Origin: Ornithodoros turicata
Lineage: Eukaryota > Arthropoda > Arachnida > Ixodida > Argasidae
Assembly: GCF_037126465.1 (NCBI RefSeq)
Contig: NC_088205.1
Coordinates: forward strand, 27,635,482-27,699,481
Length of the DNA: 64,000 nt
Direction of reading: 5' to 3'
Shown piece by piece: positions 31,696 to 42,656 of this stretch. The position numbers were made by a program, and so were the translations under genes. How positions within the stretch are numbered: the first letter of the stretch is position 1; each line of letters begins with the position of its first letter. The notes under the pieces were generated by a model. The model searched no databases. It saw nothing but the letters and a program-made list of their open reading frames with translations, and had not been told where the DNA came from.

Positions 31696-34457
31696 TCACC
31701 TATAGTACAGGTTCCGGAGGTATCCTTTCAACTCAGTTTTAGTGTTAATGTCAAAAATGCCAGGGGAAAGATTGTTAAAGATCACAGGAATATAATAGTT
31801 TCTACAAAAGGAGCCATAACGAGTGAACGGAAAGGGAACACTGAAAAGGCCACGACAGTGCCTAAGATCGCGCCTAGCTGTAAACCGCGTTCTGTGGGCG
31901 TCACTCCAAAAGTGCCTCGATACGACCGTGTAGTCAAACAAATTCTGGAAGCGAGGAAGGCGAAAGCAACTGAATAGCTCTGTATCAGATAACATTTCAC
32001 GGCCGTATGCAAGGCTCTTTAGGCAGCTTCTCAGGATAGAGTTCACCTTATGCTTCCAGCTCTCACTGCAGTGGCCAAACACTGTGATCCCGTACCGTAA
32101 CACACTGTAACCGAGGCTTTCGAGTATCGTTTTCCGAATTCTGAAGGGTGTATAGCTCCGTATATTGTATAAAACGCAAGATATTTTTCTCAGTTTTGCA
32201 CATACGTATGACAAATGTTCGTCCCATGACATGGTGCTATTAAAAGTGACCCCAACGTATTTGACAGTATCACTGTATGCTATATGTTGACACGACCAAT
32301 TGCTGCACAGCGAAGAGTGTACTACCAATGAAATGGGAAAAGGTATACGCTTGTGCGAGTTGCGGAATACGATCAACTGAGTTTTCGAAGCATTAATTTT
32401 TATTTGATTAAGGTTAAACCAATCCCACACTGTAGATGCGTCCTTTTGCAGGTAGTTAATAGAATCCTCATAATTAACGTGTACTGACGCCAGCACCGTG
32501 TCATCGGCGTACTGAAATACATGGGATTGCGAAACTGCACGACACAAGTCATTGACATATAGGTTGAACAGTAAAGGGGCTAAAACCGACCCCTATGGCA
32601 CACCAGATGTGATATCTACAGCCTGACTACGTTCACCACAAAGGGATACAAGCTGCGTTCTGGCAAACAAAAAATTCTTAAGCCATTCGTAAATGAGGCC
32701 ACGAAATCCGTAAGCATATAGTTTTCTCAACAAAATTGGGTGGCAGACTGTGTCGAACGCACGAGTTAGGTCGAGCAATAAGCAGGAAACAAACTTGTTC
32801 CTGTCGAATGAATTGTAAATTAGATAGGTGAATTCCTCGATGAGATCTTGCGTGCCCCTGCCCTCAGTAAAACCGAACTGGTTATCGCAAATGATAATAT
32901 TTTTCTGAGCAAAATCAACCATAACTGAGTAGACGTACTTCTCCATAATTACGGCCAACACAGGTAACAAAGAAATAGGACGATAGTTCGCCACTATATC
33001 TCGACGCCCTTTTTTGTAAATTGGCCTCACAATGGCCCTTTTTAATCCAACTGGAATGACACCAGACGAAAAGCACCCATTGAAAATCATCAGCATACAG
33101 TCACTTAAAGTGCTGTAGTTTCGCTGAAGATCAGAGATTCTGATACCGTCCCACGCACACGATCCAGATGAAATGCTGAATACTATTGCGCGCAACTGGG
33201 GTTCCAGCATCGTAGGAAAGGCACAAGACTTTGAAATGGTGGGGAACTCAAAATCGGGCAAATTCGCAGGTTGTCTGGTCTCGAAAGCTTTAGCAAAACA
33301 TGCGCTAAATGTATCTGCGATACCGGTCGAACCGCCGAAATTGTGTTTGATAGCTTTATCTAGATTGTGTTCATTAGGTTGGCCTCTAAGCTCGTTAATC
33401 AGGTTCCACGTGGCACGGGAATTCTTTCTACTTGCATTGAATTTATCGTAGTAGTAATTTCTCTTCGATAAGCGTATCGCGGCGGTGACCCTGTTCCGAA
33501 ACGCCCGAAATTCCCTTTTGAGAGCGGCGTTATCAGGGTGTCGGCGGCACCTTCTCCACAGTATTTCTTTTTGTTTAATCATGCATATGATTTCATCATT
33601 AATCCATGGATCAAGGCGCCTCCGCTTGATTGGCCTTATCACTTTAGCGGCCTCGTAACTCTCAGAGAAGTATTCTATAAACAAATTAAAAGCCTGCACA
33701 TGATCTGCGCAGTCCAAAATAGCTGACCAGTCATATTGGGCTAAGTGTTGATCAAATAATTCGATATTGATGTATTCTACAGGTACACTGCTTGGTGCAC
33801 GCGCTCCCGGTGAATTGTTAGCCATGAAAAGAAAAGTAGGGTAGTGATCAGAGATCTTATAAGTTATAACCCCCGCACACAGGGGCGTATCACGGGATCT
33901 TACGTTAATATGATCAATACAGGATGAAACCAGACTGCCAGCCATATATTCTTCCCTAGTGGGGGTGAGTATCAGGGCCTCAAGCCCGGAGTCGGCCAAA
34001 ACATTAAGGTATTCAGATCGTTTGATTTACTGGTCTGTAGCATATCAATGTTAACATCATCTAACATGAACAAGTCATTGGAACTAAGTACATTGCGGAA
34101 CAGAGTCCTCAGCTCAGTGAGAAACAACGGAACACTCAGGTTGGGTGGTCTATATATTGCCAAGACAGTATACATTTTAGAGCAGTTGGAGATGTTAAGC
34201 AATATACATTCCATTTCAGCTACAGAGATCGGAACACGTTCCACATGCCATAATGAACTGACCAATACTGCAATGCCTCCACCTTTCCGTCCACTTCTGG
34301 TAAAAAAGAAACTATTGTAATTTGGTACACACAGAGTGTATTCCTCATCACTGGTAATGTTAATTTCAGTCAACACAATAACATCTAATCTCGACAAGTT
34401 ATTTCCTAGGCGACACTTCAGCTCACTCCAATGTTTTTTGGCGCTACGTATGTTCAT
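31696..34457 (-). pseudogene. CR1-like ORF2: endonuclease plus reverse transcriptase
   Basis: About 912 residues in three frames. Endonuclease (34457-33972): HMNIRSAKKHW, LTEIN, GRKGGGIAVLV, AIYRPP and DDVNID; SDH (SDHYPTF) follows after a frameshift near 33995. Reverse transcriptase (33999-31696): YRPISLLP, DNQFGF, LLLDLTRAFDT, GVP*GSVLAPLLFN, FQYADDTVLAS and LNQIKINASKTQLIVF. The nonsense codon TAG at 32594-32596 replaces the usual Gln of GVPQGS. The YADD catalytic motif is intact. Termination is just after LKGYLRNLYYR. Enzymatically it would nick the target DNA and reverse-transcribe the element RNA in the nucleus. It is inactive as it stands. Confidence 0.9.
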
Positions 34458-34558
34458 ATGAAAAAAAAAAAAACAGTGACATTGTTCGAGCCCGCGTGGT
34501 TCAAATCCGCGATAACCGTCGAGAAGTCAGAGTAGATTGAACACGAGTCTGGCATGAT

Positions 34559-35589
34559 TTACTGAATTTTGTTCACATCATCTACGTTGAGAAGGCAGAG
34601 TACGGGGCCTCCTTCATTTTTCTTGACAAAGATTTTTCCGTTTTTTGTCCACACAAATCTATATCCGTGGTCCCTAGCCCTGGTCTTAGCTCTCCAAAGC
34701 AGTTGTTTGTTAAAGCCTGTCAAATTATCGTTGAAGTACACATTCTTTGGGATCAATCCATTATCTAAGGCCGCACGCAGGGCTTTGCGGGCTTTCATCC
34801 ATTTCTCTTTAACAGTAACTGAGCGAAATTGTATCAGAACTTGTGGGCTTCGGTCAGGTTTAGTTGGAAGCCTGTGCGCAACCAACACGTCACCGTCACA
34901 GAGCTCGATGTTGAGTTTTCCTGCTACGTCGTGTAATAGCCCGGAAAGATCCTCTCCAGGTGTGAAAGGCAGGCCGTGTATCTCAAGATTCGTTCGTCTG
35001 CTATACTGTTCACTAGCATTTAACATGGTTTGTAGTTCCTTAATCTCTGTGGCTTGCTGGGAAACCTTGATTCCAATTCATTCGTCCTCGACTGCATTTC
35101 GTTGATGCTGCTCTCTTTCCTGTGCAAATCTTCTAAGACTGAATCATATTTATCCGACAGAAAAGAGACAGCATCTTTGATTTCATCTACTGTTTGTTTT
35201 ACCGGAAGAAGTGACTCAACAGTGGCTTTTATTCTTGTGAGTTCTTCAACTTTGGATGGAAGCACAAGTAAGCAAGTGATGCTCTCTTTCAGTGCGGCGA
35301 GCTCATTGAGAGCTCGAGTAAGAGAGGATGCCTCTATTGTTTGTTCCGATGATTTAGAACGCGAATCACCAGCGCGGCATGTTTTGCATGTCCATTCTTG
35401 TCTTTTGGCCGCGCTCATACCGCGAAAGGTTTTCTCGGTTACGCCCGCACATTGTGGAGCTAAATGGTATCCAAAATTACAAACACAGCATGCTATGTAG
35501 TTGCCGTCACTTGGCAAGTTTTTTGAACAGGCGAGGCACTCAAACATGATTGAGCAGTCAGCAGCTGAGGATACAAGCAACGCTAACAA
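34559..35589 (-). pseudogene. CR1-like ORF1: PHD finger plus RNA-binding region
   Basis: Likely start at the second Met (MFECLACSKN). A C4HC3-type PHD finger spans residues 18-71 of the open frame: C18, C21, C34/C35, C37, H42, C47, C68, C71, with W66 before the last Cys pair as in PHD fingers. A helical, coiled-coil-like stretch follows (LTRALNELAALKESI...INEMQSRTNELES), then after a +/-1 frameshift near 35075 the second part: QYSRRTNLEIHGLP, VLVAHRLPTKPDRSPQVLIQ, NVYFNDNLTGFNKQLLWRAK. That part resembles the L1-ORF1-like/RRM-type segment found in CR1 ORF1 proteins. It would act as an RNA chaperone and nucleoprotein component. An intergenic stretch of about 100 bp with 12 consecutive T separates it from ORF2. 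Confidence 0.8.
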
Positions 35590-35629
35590 TAAAACGGTTG
35601 TTACCTGTTAGATTAAAAGCAGATACATG

Positions 35630-36204
35630 TAGTTAACAGTTCCACATTCGCTGCTGACTGCGACGAGACGACCAGATGCCGGCGGTTAAGTAGACAGCTG
35701 GACTGGATGAGCAGTATGGAGGCCACCTTGCGGAATTTAGCTTAGATATCGCGCAGAACCGCACCAACAGAAGATCAAACACGTGGAAGTTCCTGCAGCA
35801 CACCACTGAAGATAAGACGACGAAATGGGCACGTGAAGTCCTCAGGATTGCCTCAGGGACCTGTATAGAAATGAAGACAGATATAGTACGAAGTCAACGT
35901 CCGCTGCTGACTGCGATGTGACGCTCAGTCGTTGTTGCTTTTAAGGATGCACTGAAGACGACTGCCAGCTTCGCCACCTTGCGATGGCTCCGGTGAAACA
36001 ATGGAGGCACGTTGTATCAGAGTAGTTCGATGTGTTTATCAGCTATAGATTAGTTGCACAAGCTCAGATACAGCTCGTGTTACGCCAAGACAGATGTCAC
36101 ATGTTGAAGTTGTCACGGCAGGTTATCGCTGACGATACCACTCCTCCAATCTGTATAGAAATGAAGACAGATATAGTACGAAGTCAACGTCCGCTGCTGA
36201 CTGC
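35630..36204 (-). promoter_or_regulatory. Three repeated 5'-region monomers upstream of ORF1
   Basis: On the minus strand the block CAGTCAGCAGCGGACGTTGA...ATCTGTCTTCATTTCTATACAG occurs at 36204-36148 and 35916-35861 (about 55 bp, identical), and in diverged form at 35665-35630 directly before ORF1 (CAGTCAGCAGCGAATGTGGA...). Unequal spacing (287 and about 250 bp). The arrangement resembles repeated 5' UTR promoter units of some non-LTR elements; each ends in CAG followed by G or A, so spliced leader exons are an alternative. Confidence 0.5.
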
Positions 36205-36251
36205 CAAGCGACCAAGAATAAGACATCATTATATAATGCATTCTGAATTCG

Positions 36252-36600
36252 TCAATCAAGACAACAAACGAACACTTCGGAGTTTGGAATAGGACAATTG
36301 TAATTTACCGAAATAAGAGGGGCAGTTGGCGTTGATTTGTGGACACCAAGGCACTGTTTCATGCTCTTTGCAAGGACGGTTTCCAACACTTGTTCAGACG
36401 AAGAACAAAGACTATGACAACGAACCTCCGCTCTCCAGGACAGACAGCGGTCAAGAACCACACCAAGAAACTTATGGTGTGTAACACGCCGCATGACATT
36501 CCCACCTATATGAAACTGAAAGTTCTTCAAATGACGGCGAGTAAAAGGCAAAAAAACGGTCTTCTCATGAGAGAGGTCCATGCCTCTGTCATGAGAACCA
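36252..36600 (-). pseudogene. RT thumb-region fragment of an I-type retrotransposon
   Basis: Minus-strand reading LSHEKTVFLPFTRRHLKNFQ, HHKFLGVVLDRCLSWRAEV, VLAKSMKQCLGVHKSTPTAP. This equals the post-YADD region (SPxKTxxLxFTRR, HKFLGVxxDRxLSW) in I/R1 elements. It is fused directly to the end of ORF b copy 2 at about 36630 and has no palm domain, so it is a chimeric scrap. Confidence 0.7.
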
Positions 36601-36629
36601 TCAATCCGAATGGTGTATGATCATATGGA

Positions 36630-37059
36630 TCATATGATCCAGAATTCTTGAATGGAGTACACGACAGTATTAGATGAAAATCGTCTAGTGGTCCACCGCA
36701 GTTGATATGTTCGTTGAGTTTCAATAACTGATGATACATCAGACTTTGTACAACAATATTGAACTTCGGCTCATTCGACATCTTGCAAGAACGGGTAGAA
36801 GAAAATAATTGCGGTAGCCGTGGTAGTGGAACTTATCATGTGATAAGATTTTTTATGTGCTTTTCATCTCAATAGTTAGGTGTAATTTCAACAAATCCGT
36901 AATGAACCGTGCAATATAGACCGCTTGTATATGATAATTTGATCTCACTGCTTTCTTGATGAATGCAATGCCCATTGCAATGATTACAATTACATCTGGT
37001 CTAGTGTATTTCAATTCTTCATTAGCAAACCTCAAAAGCTCCTCCATCAATCCATCCAT
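36630..37059 (-). repeat. Inverted second copy of the ORF a/b unit
   Basis: Reverse complement of 31049-31465, about 97-98% identical by eye including the 71-bp intergenic segment. It encodes the C-terminal 68 residues of ORF a (36853-37059) and the first 47 of ORF b (to about 36640). It is flanked by RT sequence on one side and gypsy sequence on the other. Confidence 0.8.
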
Positions 37060-37615
37060 CCGCGGTATGATCCGAATTGGGATCCGCGCGAAGCGTGGCC
37101 AATTCTTCGTCTACAGCCTGGTGATTGGCCAACCCTTCGAGGGAAAAACGGTTGTCGGGGGCAAGACACCGGTCTCGTGACAAGGCGTTGGTACGACTGA
37201 GGGTATCCGCTACAGTATTGTCCGTGCCGCTGATGTATCGGATGTCAGTGGAGAATTCAGAAATGAATGAAAGTTGGCGGATTTCTCGAGGGGTGTAGTT
37301 GGTGCCGGATGACACGAAGGCGTAGGTTAGCGGCTTGTGATCGGTGTAGATGATGAAGGGCCGACCCTCGAGAAAATGGCGAAAGTGTTTCACGGCTAGG
37401 AAGACTGCGAGGAGTTCACGTGAAAACGTGCTATAGCGCACCTTCCTGTCCTTGAGCTTGCGCGAAAAGAAAGATAGAGGCTGCCATTGGTTGGAAACTT
37501 GCTGCTGCAGGGCAGCGCCGACGGCTGAGGCGGACGCATCCAACTTGACAAAAGACTTCCGTTTCAAGGAAAGGATGTGAAAAGATAGTGATCCCCGTGA
37601 ATAATGCCGACATCT
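37060..37615 (-). pseudogene. Ty3/gypsy RT-RNase H fragment
   Basis: Minus-strand frame: FVKLDASASAVGAALQQ, PLSFFSRKLKDRKVRYST, RELLAVFLAVKHFRHFLEG, IYTDHKPLTYAF and ISGTDNTVADTLSR. These are the D, E, D and trailing blocks of a Ty3/gypsy RNase H. The RT palm upstream and the integrase downstream are absent. The protein runs out at about 37060 into the ORF a/b copy. Its first 50-60 bp (to about 37570) also occur in the inverted-repeat arms at 29700-29770 and 46040-46095, so the gypsy piece is part of, or fused with, the repeated unit. Confidence 0.85.
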
Positions 37616-37983
37616 ATTTGAGATAGTTGTACAATAAAATATATCGCCTTTGTACTATCTTATCTGACCTTGAGAGTGTCCTGTTTGCTGAAAGAAGGAA
37701 GAGCCAAGAATCCTTTGGGTGATAAAGCATGCGCACACTCTCAGAAATGAAACGGATAAATTTACGCTTACGTCCAATCTTACCCTTACTAAGCGTAAAG
37801 TTCGACAAAATCGCAGACGCCGTATCCGTCAAGGTCTGTTTTACCGTAAACGCGCTCGCTGTAAGCGTAAAGGGCGGAGTTTTATGCGTAAATGGGACGG
37901 AGGACATGATTTACTCTTATATCCTGACGCATACGATTTCGTCTTGACGGATAAACTGAAGCTCTGCGTTGGAGTATTAGCTC

Positions 37984-38271
37984 TTTACGCCTATATTGAC
38001 GCATATTGTTTTTCAATTGTTATACGGGCCCTGCCTTCTGAGAACACGTGCATGGTTCCGTGTGGAAAGCGTCCTTCCTTTCGCTTGGTTAACGGTCACT
38101 CTGGCTTCTGGCGTCTCATATTATCCATTTACGCTTATATTGACGCTTATTGTTTTTCAATTGTTATACGGGCCCTGCCTTCTGAGAACACGTGCATGGT
38201 TCCGTGTGCAAAGCGTCTTTTCTTTCGCTTCGTTAACGGTCACTCTGGCTTCTGGCGTCTCACGGTCTCAC
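37984..38271 (+). repeat. Two tandem copies of a 144-bp unit
   Basis: Unit TTTACGCYTATATTGACGCW...GGTCACTCTGGCTTCTGGCG, copies starting at 37984 and 38128, about 95% identical. 144 is a multiple of three, so two overlapping plus-strand frames stay open: 37719-38447, with YAYIDAYCFSIVIRALPSEN twice, and 37996-38634. No homolog is recognised. Frame openness may be incidental. Confidence 0.75.
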
Positions 38272-38754
38272 ATCATGCACGGTCTAACAAATGTAAGTTG
38301 TCACATTTTGCGCTGGGTGTCTGTAGTTTTTTTAATTTCATATTTCATTTGTGTCAAACTTATCACAGGAAGAGATGGCATCGAACGAGACAACGTCGCA
38401 CGATATGTGGGCAAGGCACGCGGACGACGCTACTTGAAAAGTTGTGATTCTCCAGGCTATCTCCGCGCTACAAATTCGTATGCGTACGCCCATTGTACAC
38501 CAGGTGAGACTCTTTTTGTTCTCGTTTTTCTCGGATATGCGTTTCTCCCCGTTGAAGCATCTTTGTTAACGATTCCTCAATCCGTTCTTGTAATAGGAGT
38601 TCGGATGATTATTGCTGATTATACCGCAGCATGATGTATTGGCATGAAACAAATCGATTTTCTGATGGTCACGATTTTCGATAACGTGGTGCAGGTGGTG
38701 GTTGTGGTGGTGCTGCAAAACACGTGTGGAACGCCACTTCTTAGACAGCTGAAA

Positions 38755-39262
38755 TGAGTTACGCGTCTAACATTATTCAGTTAACTGTTATCTTAAAGGA
38801 CTAGAGTGTTTCCAGTTATAGTAAGTGGTTTTTGAAGTCCATGTTACGTTTATGACTATTTCATGTAAGCGGCCTCTGCGGGGATGGACTCAGGCCTGGC
38901 AAAGAGCACCTCATCGGCATGATTTATTTCGGCGTTACCATATTTACGAGATTAGCTTTCCCATTTAAACGCTAGAAACAGTATCAGTTCCGGCATATAT
39001 ACTGCTGCACAGACACGTGCACCCATTTGACAGTACCACAAATCACATCAATAACATGATAAAATAATTTACGGGTCTAACAAAATTCAGTTGAATGCTA
39101 CTTAAAGGATGAGAAAGATTTCAGAATGCTATGTTTGCCAGCCTGTGACCATTTCATGTGGGAGGTCTCTGGAGATGACCCAGGTCTGGCGAAGAAGACC
39201 TTATCTGCATCACGTATTATGACGCTAGCACATTTTCGAGATTAGCTTTCACATTGAAATGC
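38755..39262 (+). repeat. Diverged tandem duplication, period about 303 bp
   Basis: GAGTTACGCGTCTAACA..ATTCAGTT, CTTAAAGGA, TATTTCATGT, GGCCTGGCAAAGA and TTTACGAGATTAGCTTTC at 38758-38975 recur in the same order at 39063-39255, about 70-75% identical. Confidence 0.65.
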
Positions 39263-39629
39263 AATACCATATCTTTGGAATCTACTATTGAACGGACATG
39301 AGTATCCATTTGACAATATCAGCAAGCACATTATTTTGCGCTCATGACAATAAACTTCTATGTCCAGCATCCCAAGGAACAGGACACGACATGCTCTTCG
39401 TAGCCATGCTGGACTGCATAATACCACGCATGCACCCTCAACTGCGTTAGGTGGTGCTCCTAAAATTTCTACTGTGCGACACATTCTGGGAAGAAATACA
39501 CAAGACGCTACTCCCTCACGCATGTACAACCAGTACAACTCACCTGTAAAGATGACTTGTAAGTTGTGACTGCTTCATGAGTAATGATGCATTGCTCGAT
39601 AAATGCAACGTCTGCAATTCACTGAACTA

Positions 39630-39840
39630 TAGGGTGTTCAAAATTAAGCTTTCACGAGCGCTACGCAAACACAGCGATGACAGGAAACCGGATGATAACT
39701 TTACGCTACTTGTGTAAGAAACAGCTGGTGCTAATTATGTAGAACCTGTTTCTTACTCAAGGAACAGAAAAATAGCAGCCAGTTTTCTTTTGTTCGCCTA
39801 TTTATAAAGTGCTAGTGAAAGCTTAATTTTGAACACCCTG
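39630..39840. mobile_element. 211-bp fold-back, AGGGTGTTCAAAA termini
   Basis: TA|TAGGGTGTTCAAAATTAAGC on the left and TTAATTTTGAACACCCTG|TA on the right. The arms extend through CTTTCAC. A member of the CAGGGTGT group. Confidence 0.75.
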
Positions 39841-40230
39841 TATACTTCAGTTATTATACGGTGATTTCACGCCGGATCATGCACGGTGGTGAATTTTTTT
39901 TCTTTCAAACATATATTAAAACCTAGTCCTTAGGAGGCATATTGGCGCTGAAAGTAGCTGAAAATTATCAGTGGTTCTATTTTAATGAATTATCATTCTG
40001 ATGTGGACATTTCGACCATTGCGTTTCCTACGCAGTTCGACGCCACGTATCTTCATAACTAGTTAACACTTTTTTTTTTTACATATTGTCTAGGGTGGGT
40101 GGCATCGCATTGTAAGTTGTGAAGATCCTAAGGTTTGCCTTTGAGGAGATAAAAAATCGCAAATTTGCCTCATTTGTAAAATATGGTACGTTTTGGGAAC
40201 CTCACAACTCGGCTCCCAGTTGAGATACCC

Positions 40231-41030
40231 GGATCTGATACCCGATATCTAAATGACATAATTAACATTGATGTCAATTGTGAATTTATTTCGTATGCGG
40301 ACAATGCAAGCGTGCTTTCCAGTGGCTCTGATATTGATGTAATAGCCACTACTGCTAACGAGCTGCTTTGCAACTTGGAAAAATGGGTTAATTTAAACTC
40401 TTCACGCATTAATAGTAGTAAAACTGAAGCAATCATATTTCGACCAAAAACAGGAGTGATAGTCTAAATAAAGAGATAGTATATCTTAACAGTCCTGTTG
40501 ATATTGTAAAATGCATCAAATGCTTGAGTGTCATCTTTAACGAACAGTTGCTATGGGATGAACACATTGAATACGTTCGTTACTAGATGGGCAGGTTGAT
40601 ACGTGATCCTTCGATGCATCCAAACAGGAACGAGGACAAACACGAGAGACACGCTACGTTCGCATTGAATACGTTCAGAATAAACTCTGCAAAATATTAG
40701 GCATGACCGCTAGGCATAGACTCGTGTTTCCTTTTCGAATAAGCTACTACTATACCGTTCACTGTTCATGTCTCACCTAAACTATTCTCATTTAGTCTGG
40801 GGTACGGCAACTAAGAATAGTCATGATGAACGCTTGCGAGCAAAATGAACGATGTTACGAATAGGAATATATGGGATGCGGGGTGTCGAATTTACGCATT
40901 TTCCGTAGATATCCCTCACAAAAAGCCTATTGGGGGCGTTGCCCCAATTCACAATACGACGTACTCGCTATGCGAAGAAAGGGCATTTCGAGACGAACAC
41001 AATGATGTAGATTACTTTCGGGTATCACAA
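40231..41030 (+). pseudogene. CR1/RTE-like RT fragment in a fold-back loop
   Basis: LNDIINIDVNCEFISYADNA (YADD with the second D changed to N), LEKWVNLNSSRINSSKTEAI at 40240-40440. After frame changes come WDEHIEYV (about 40556), KLCKILGMTARHR (about 40680) and SHLNYSHLVWGT (about 40770). These are palm-to-thumb blocks of a non-LTR RT like the one at 395-856. It is dead, and interrupted by the 84-bp insertion at 40579-40662. Confidence 0.7.
40579..40662 (-). mobile_element. 84-bp insertion with 14-bp target duplication
   Basis: Flanked by CATTGAATACGTTC (40565-40578, 40663-40676), inserted in the RT fragment. The minus strand contains GTGTCTCTCGTGTTTGTCC and TCGTTCCTGTTTGG, reminiscent of the arms of the 60472-60550 hairpin. 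The length of the duplication fits L1-type target-primed insertion of a short RNA. Confidence 0.7.
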
Positions 41031-41758
41031 CTGGGGGACGAGTTGTGAGGTTCCCAAAACGTACCATATTTTACATATGAGGCAAATTTTCGATTTTTTA
41101 TCTCCTCGAAGGCAACTCTTACGATCTGCACAACTTAGGATTCAATGCTACCCACCCCAGACAATACGTGAAAAAAAAAAGAAAAAGAAAGTGATAAGCT
41201 GAGTATGTCAAATAGTTTGAAGATGCGTGGCGTCAAGCTGCGTAGGAAGCTCACATCTGAATGATAATTCATTAAAAATACCCACCAATTATTTTCAACT
41301 ACTTTCAGCACCCATATGCCTCCTAGGGCCAAGGCTTTAATATGTGTTTGAAACAAAAACAAAAAATTGAAGAGGTCGACCGGACCACCCTGCCTGATCC
41401 GGCGTGGAATCACCCTATATATAATTAGTTTATGACCTGTCTGCTATGAATTTCTTTTTGTATATGTCTGATATTCTGTGTACCTCGATGGCTCATCCTG
41501 TGATATAACGCTCATTAAGTGTTTTTCCATTATAAACGTAATTTAATCCAATTACTAGCTCATATAGCTAGTCTACAATTTATATTTTGTTGTGTTGAAG
41601 TGTTGTGAAGATGCACAAATGTCATTTCATAATTCTCTAAAATATTGCAGGTGTTGTAATCTGTTGGTTTATGGCTAGTATGCTGTTCCCATTTTTTTAA
41701 TGTTTGGTCACGTGCACCTTAAGACACACCATTTTCATGCCATAGGTGCAATATTCTA

Positions 41759-42656
41759 CAGGGTGTTTCAAAAAACGTGTCATTCGGACTTTATAAAAAA
41801 ACGGGGCGACGGAAAAATACGGGGTAAACGGCACTTGTGTGGCAACTGAATTTGCCATCTTGCAAAAATATTTTCATTTGATTTTAATTAAAATAAATTG
41901 AATTTCTTTAATTGAACTCAAAAATTTCCCAAGTCAACCTAACGTTTTTTTTACAGAATTTGAGAGCCCGTAGCGAACGTAGTCAGATCCACCAAGAAAT
42001 CCGCTCGATATTGCAAATGGAAGTGCCCAAAAAAATTTCCGAAATTGAGGCTTCAAAGTTTCGGGTATTCAACGGCGCACCAAGTCAGTCGCAAAGATGC
42101 GCAGAGAGCAGCACATGCTCCTGCCCCCATGAAAGATAGAAGGTCGAAAAAAAAAGAGGGCGGGAAAAAAGAGGCGGAATCATTTTTGTTTGCCGCTTAT
42201 CAACGTATGGTGGAATGTCAACCGCCTTGTTATCGGCACGTCTTGTGCTGCACGCCGGTTCGGCGATAAATTGTACTAGCTTCGTGGGGGCAGGAGCATG
42301 TCAGGCTCTCCGCGCGTCTTTGCGACTGATTTTGTGCGCCGTTGAATACCCGAAACTCTGAAGCCTGAATTTCGGGACTTTTTTGGGGCAGTTCTATTTG
42401 CAATATCGAGCGAATTTCTTGGTGTATCTGACTAAGTTCACTACGGGCTCTCTAATTCTGTAAAAAAAAACGTTAGGTTGACTTGGGAAATTTTGAAGTT
42501 CAATTAAAGAAATTCAATTTCTTTTAATTAAAATCAAATGAAAATATTTTTGAAAGATGGCAAATTCAGCCGCCAGACAAATGCCGTTTACCCCGTATTT
42601 TTCCGTCGCCCCGTTTTTTTATAAAGTCCGAATGACACGTTTTTTGAAACACCCTG
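41759..42656. mobile_element. 898-bp fold-back, CAGGGTGTTTC termini
   Basis: TA|CAGGGTGTTTCAAAAAACG on the left, CGTTTTTTGAAACACCCTG|TA on the right. The arms are complementary over more than 400 bp (ACGGGGCGACGGAAAAATAC, GGTTGACTTGGGAAATTTT, GAGCCCGTAGCGAACTTAG-like). A short GC-rich loop lies at 42130-42260. It is the same group as 2856-3737 but differs in sequence inside. Confidence 0.85.

Larger units (their letters stand above)
31606..35700 (-). mobile_element. Nearly full-length CR1-like non-LTR retrotransposon
   Basis: About 4.1 kb on the minus strand: 5' region (about 35700), ORF1 with PHD finger, ORF2 with endonuclease and reverse transcriptase, short 3' UTR ending about 31606. There is no RNase H domain, as expected for CR1/Jockey-group elements. 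It is broken by two frameshifts and one nonsense codon only, so it is recent in comparison with the other copies here. It interrupts the ORF a/b unit region. Target duplications could not be fixed because both ends are uncertain. Confidence 0.8.
39858..41417. mobile_element. 1.56-kb fold-back with about 375-bp arms and an RT scrap in the loop
   Basis: Arms 39858-40230 and 41031-41417 are reverse complements (GGTGATTYCACGCCGGATCA, AGGAGGCATAT, TTAATGAATTATCATTC, ACGTTTTGGGAACCTCACAA). The outer end CACGCCGGATCAGGCAGGG also occurs alone at 45440-45492. The loop 40231-41030 is retrotransposon sequence. Confidence 0.8.
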
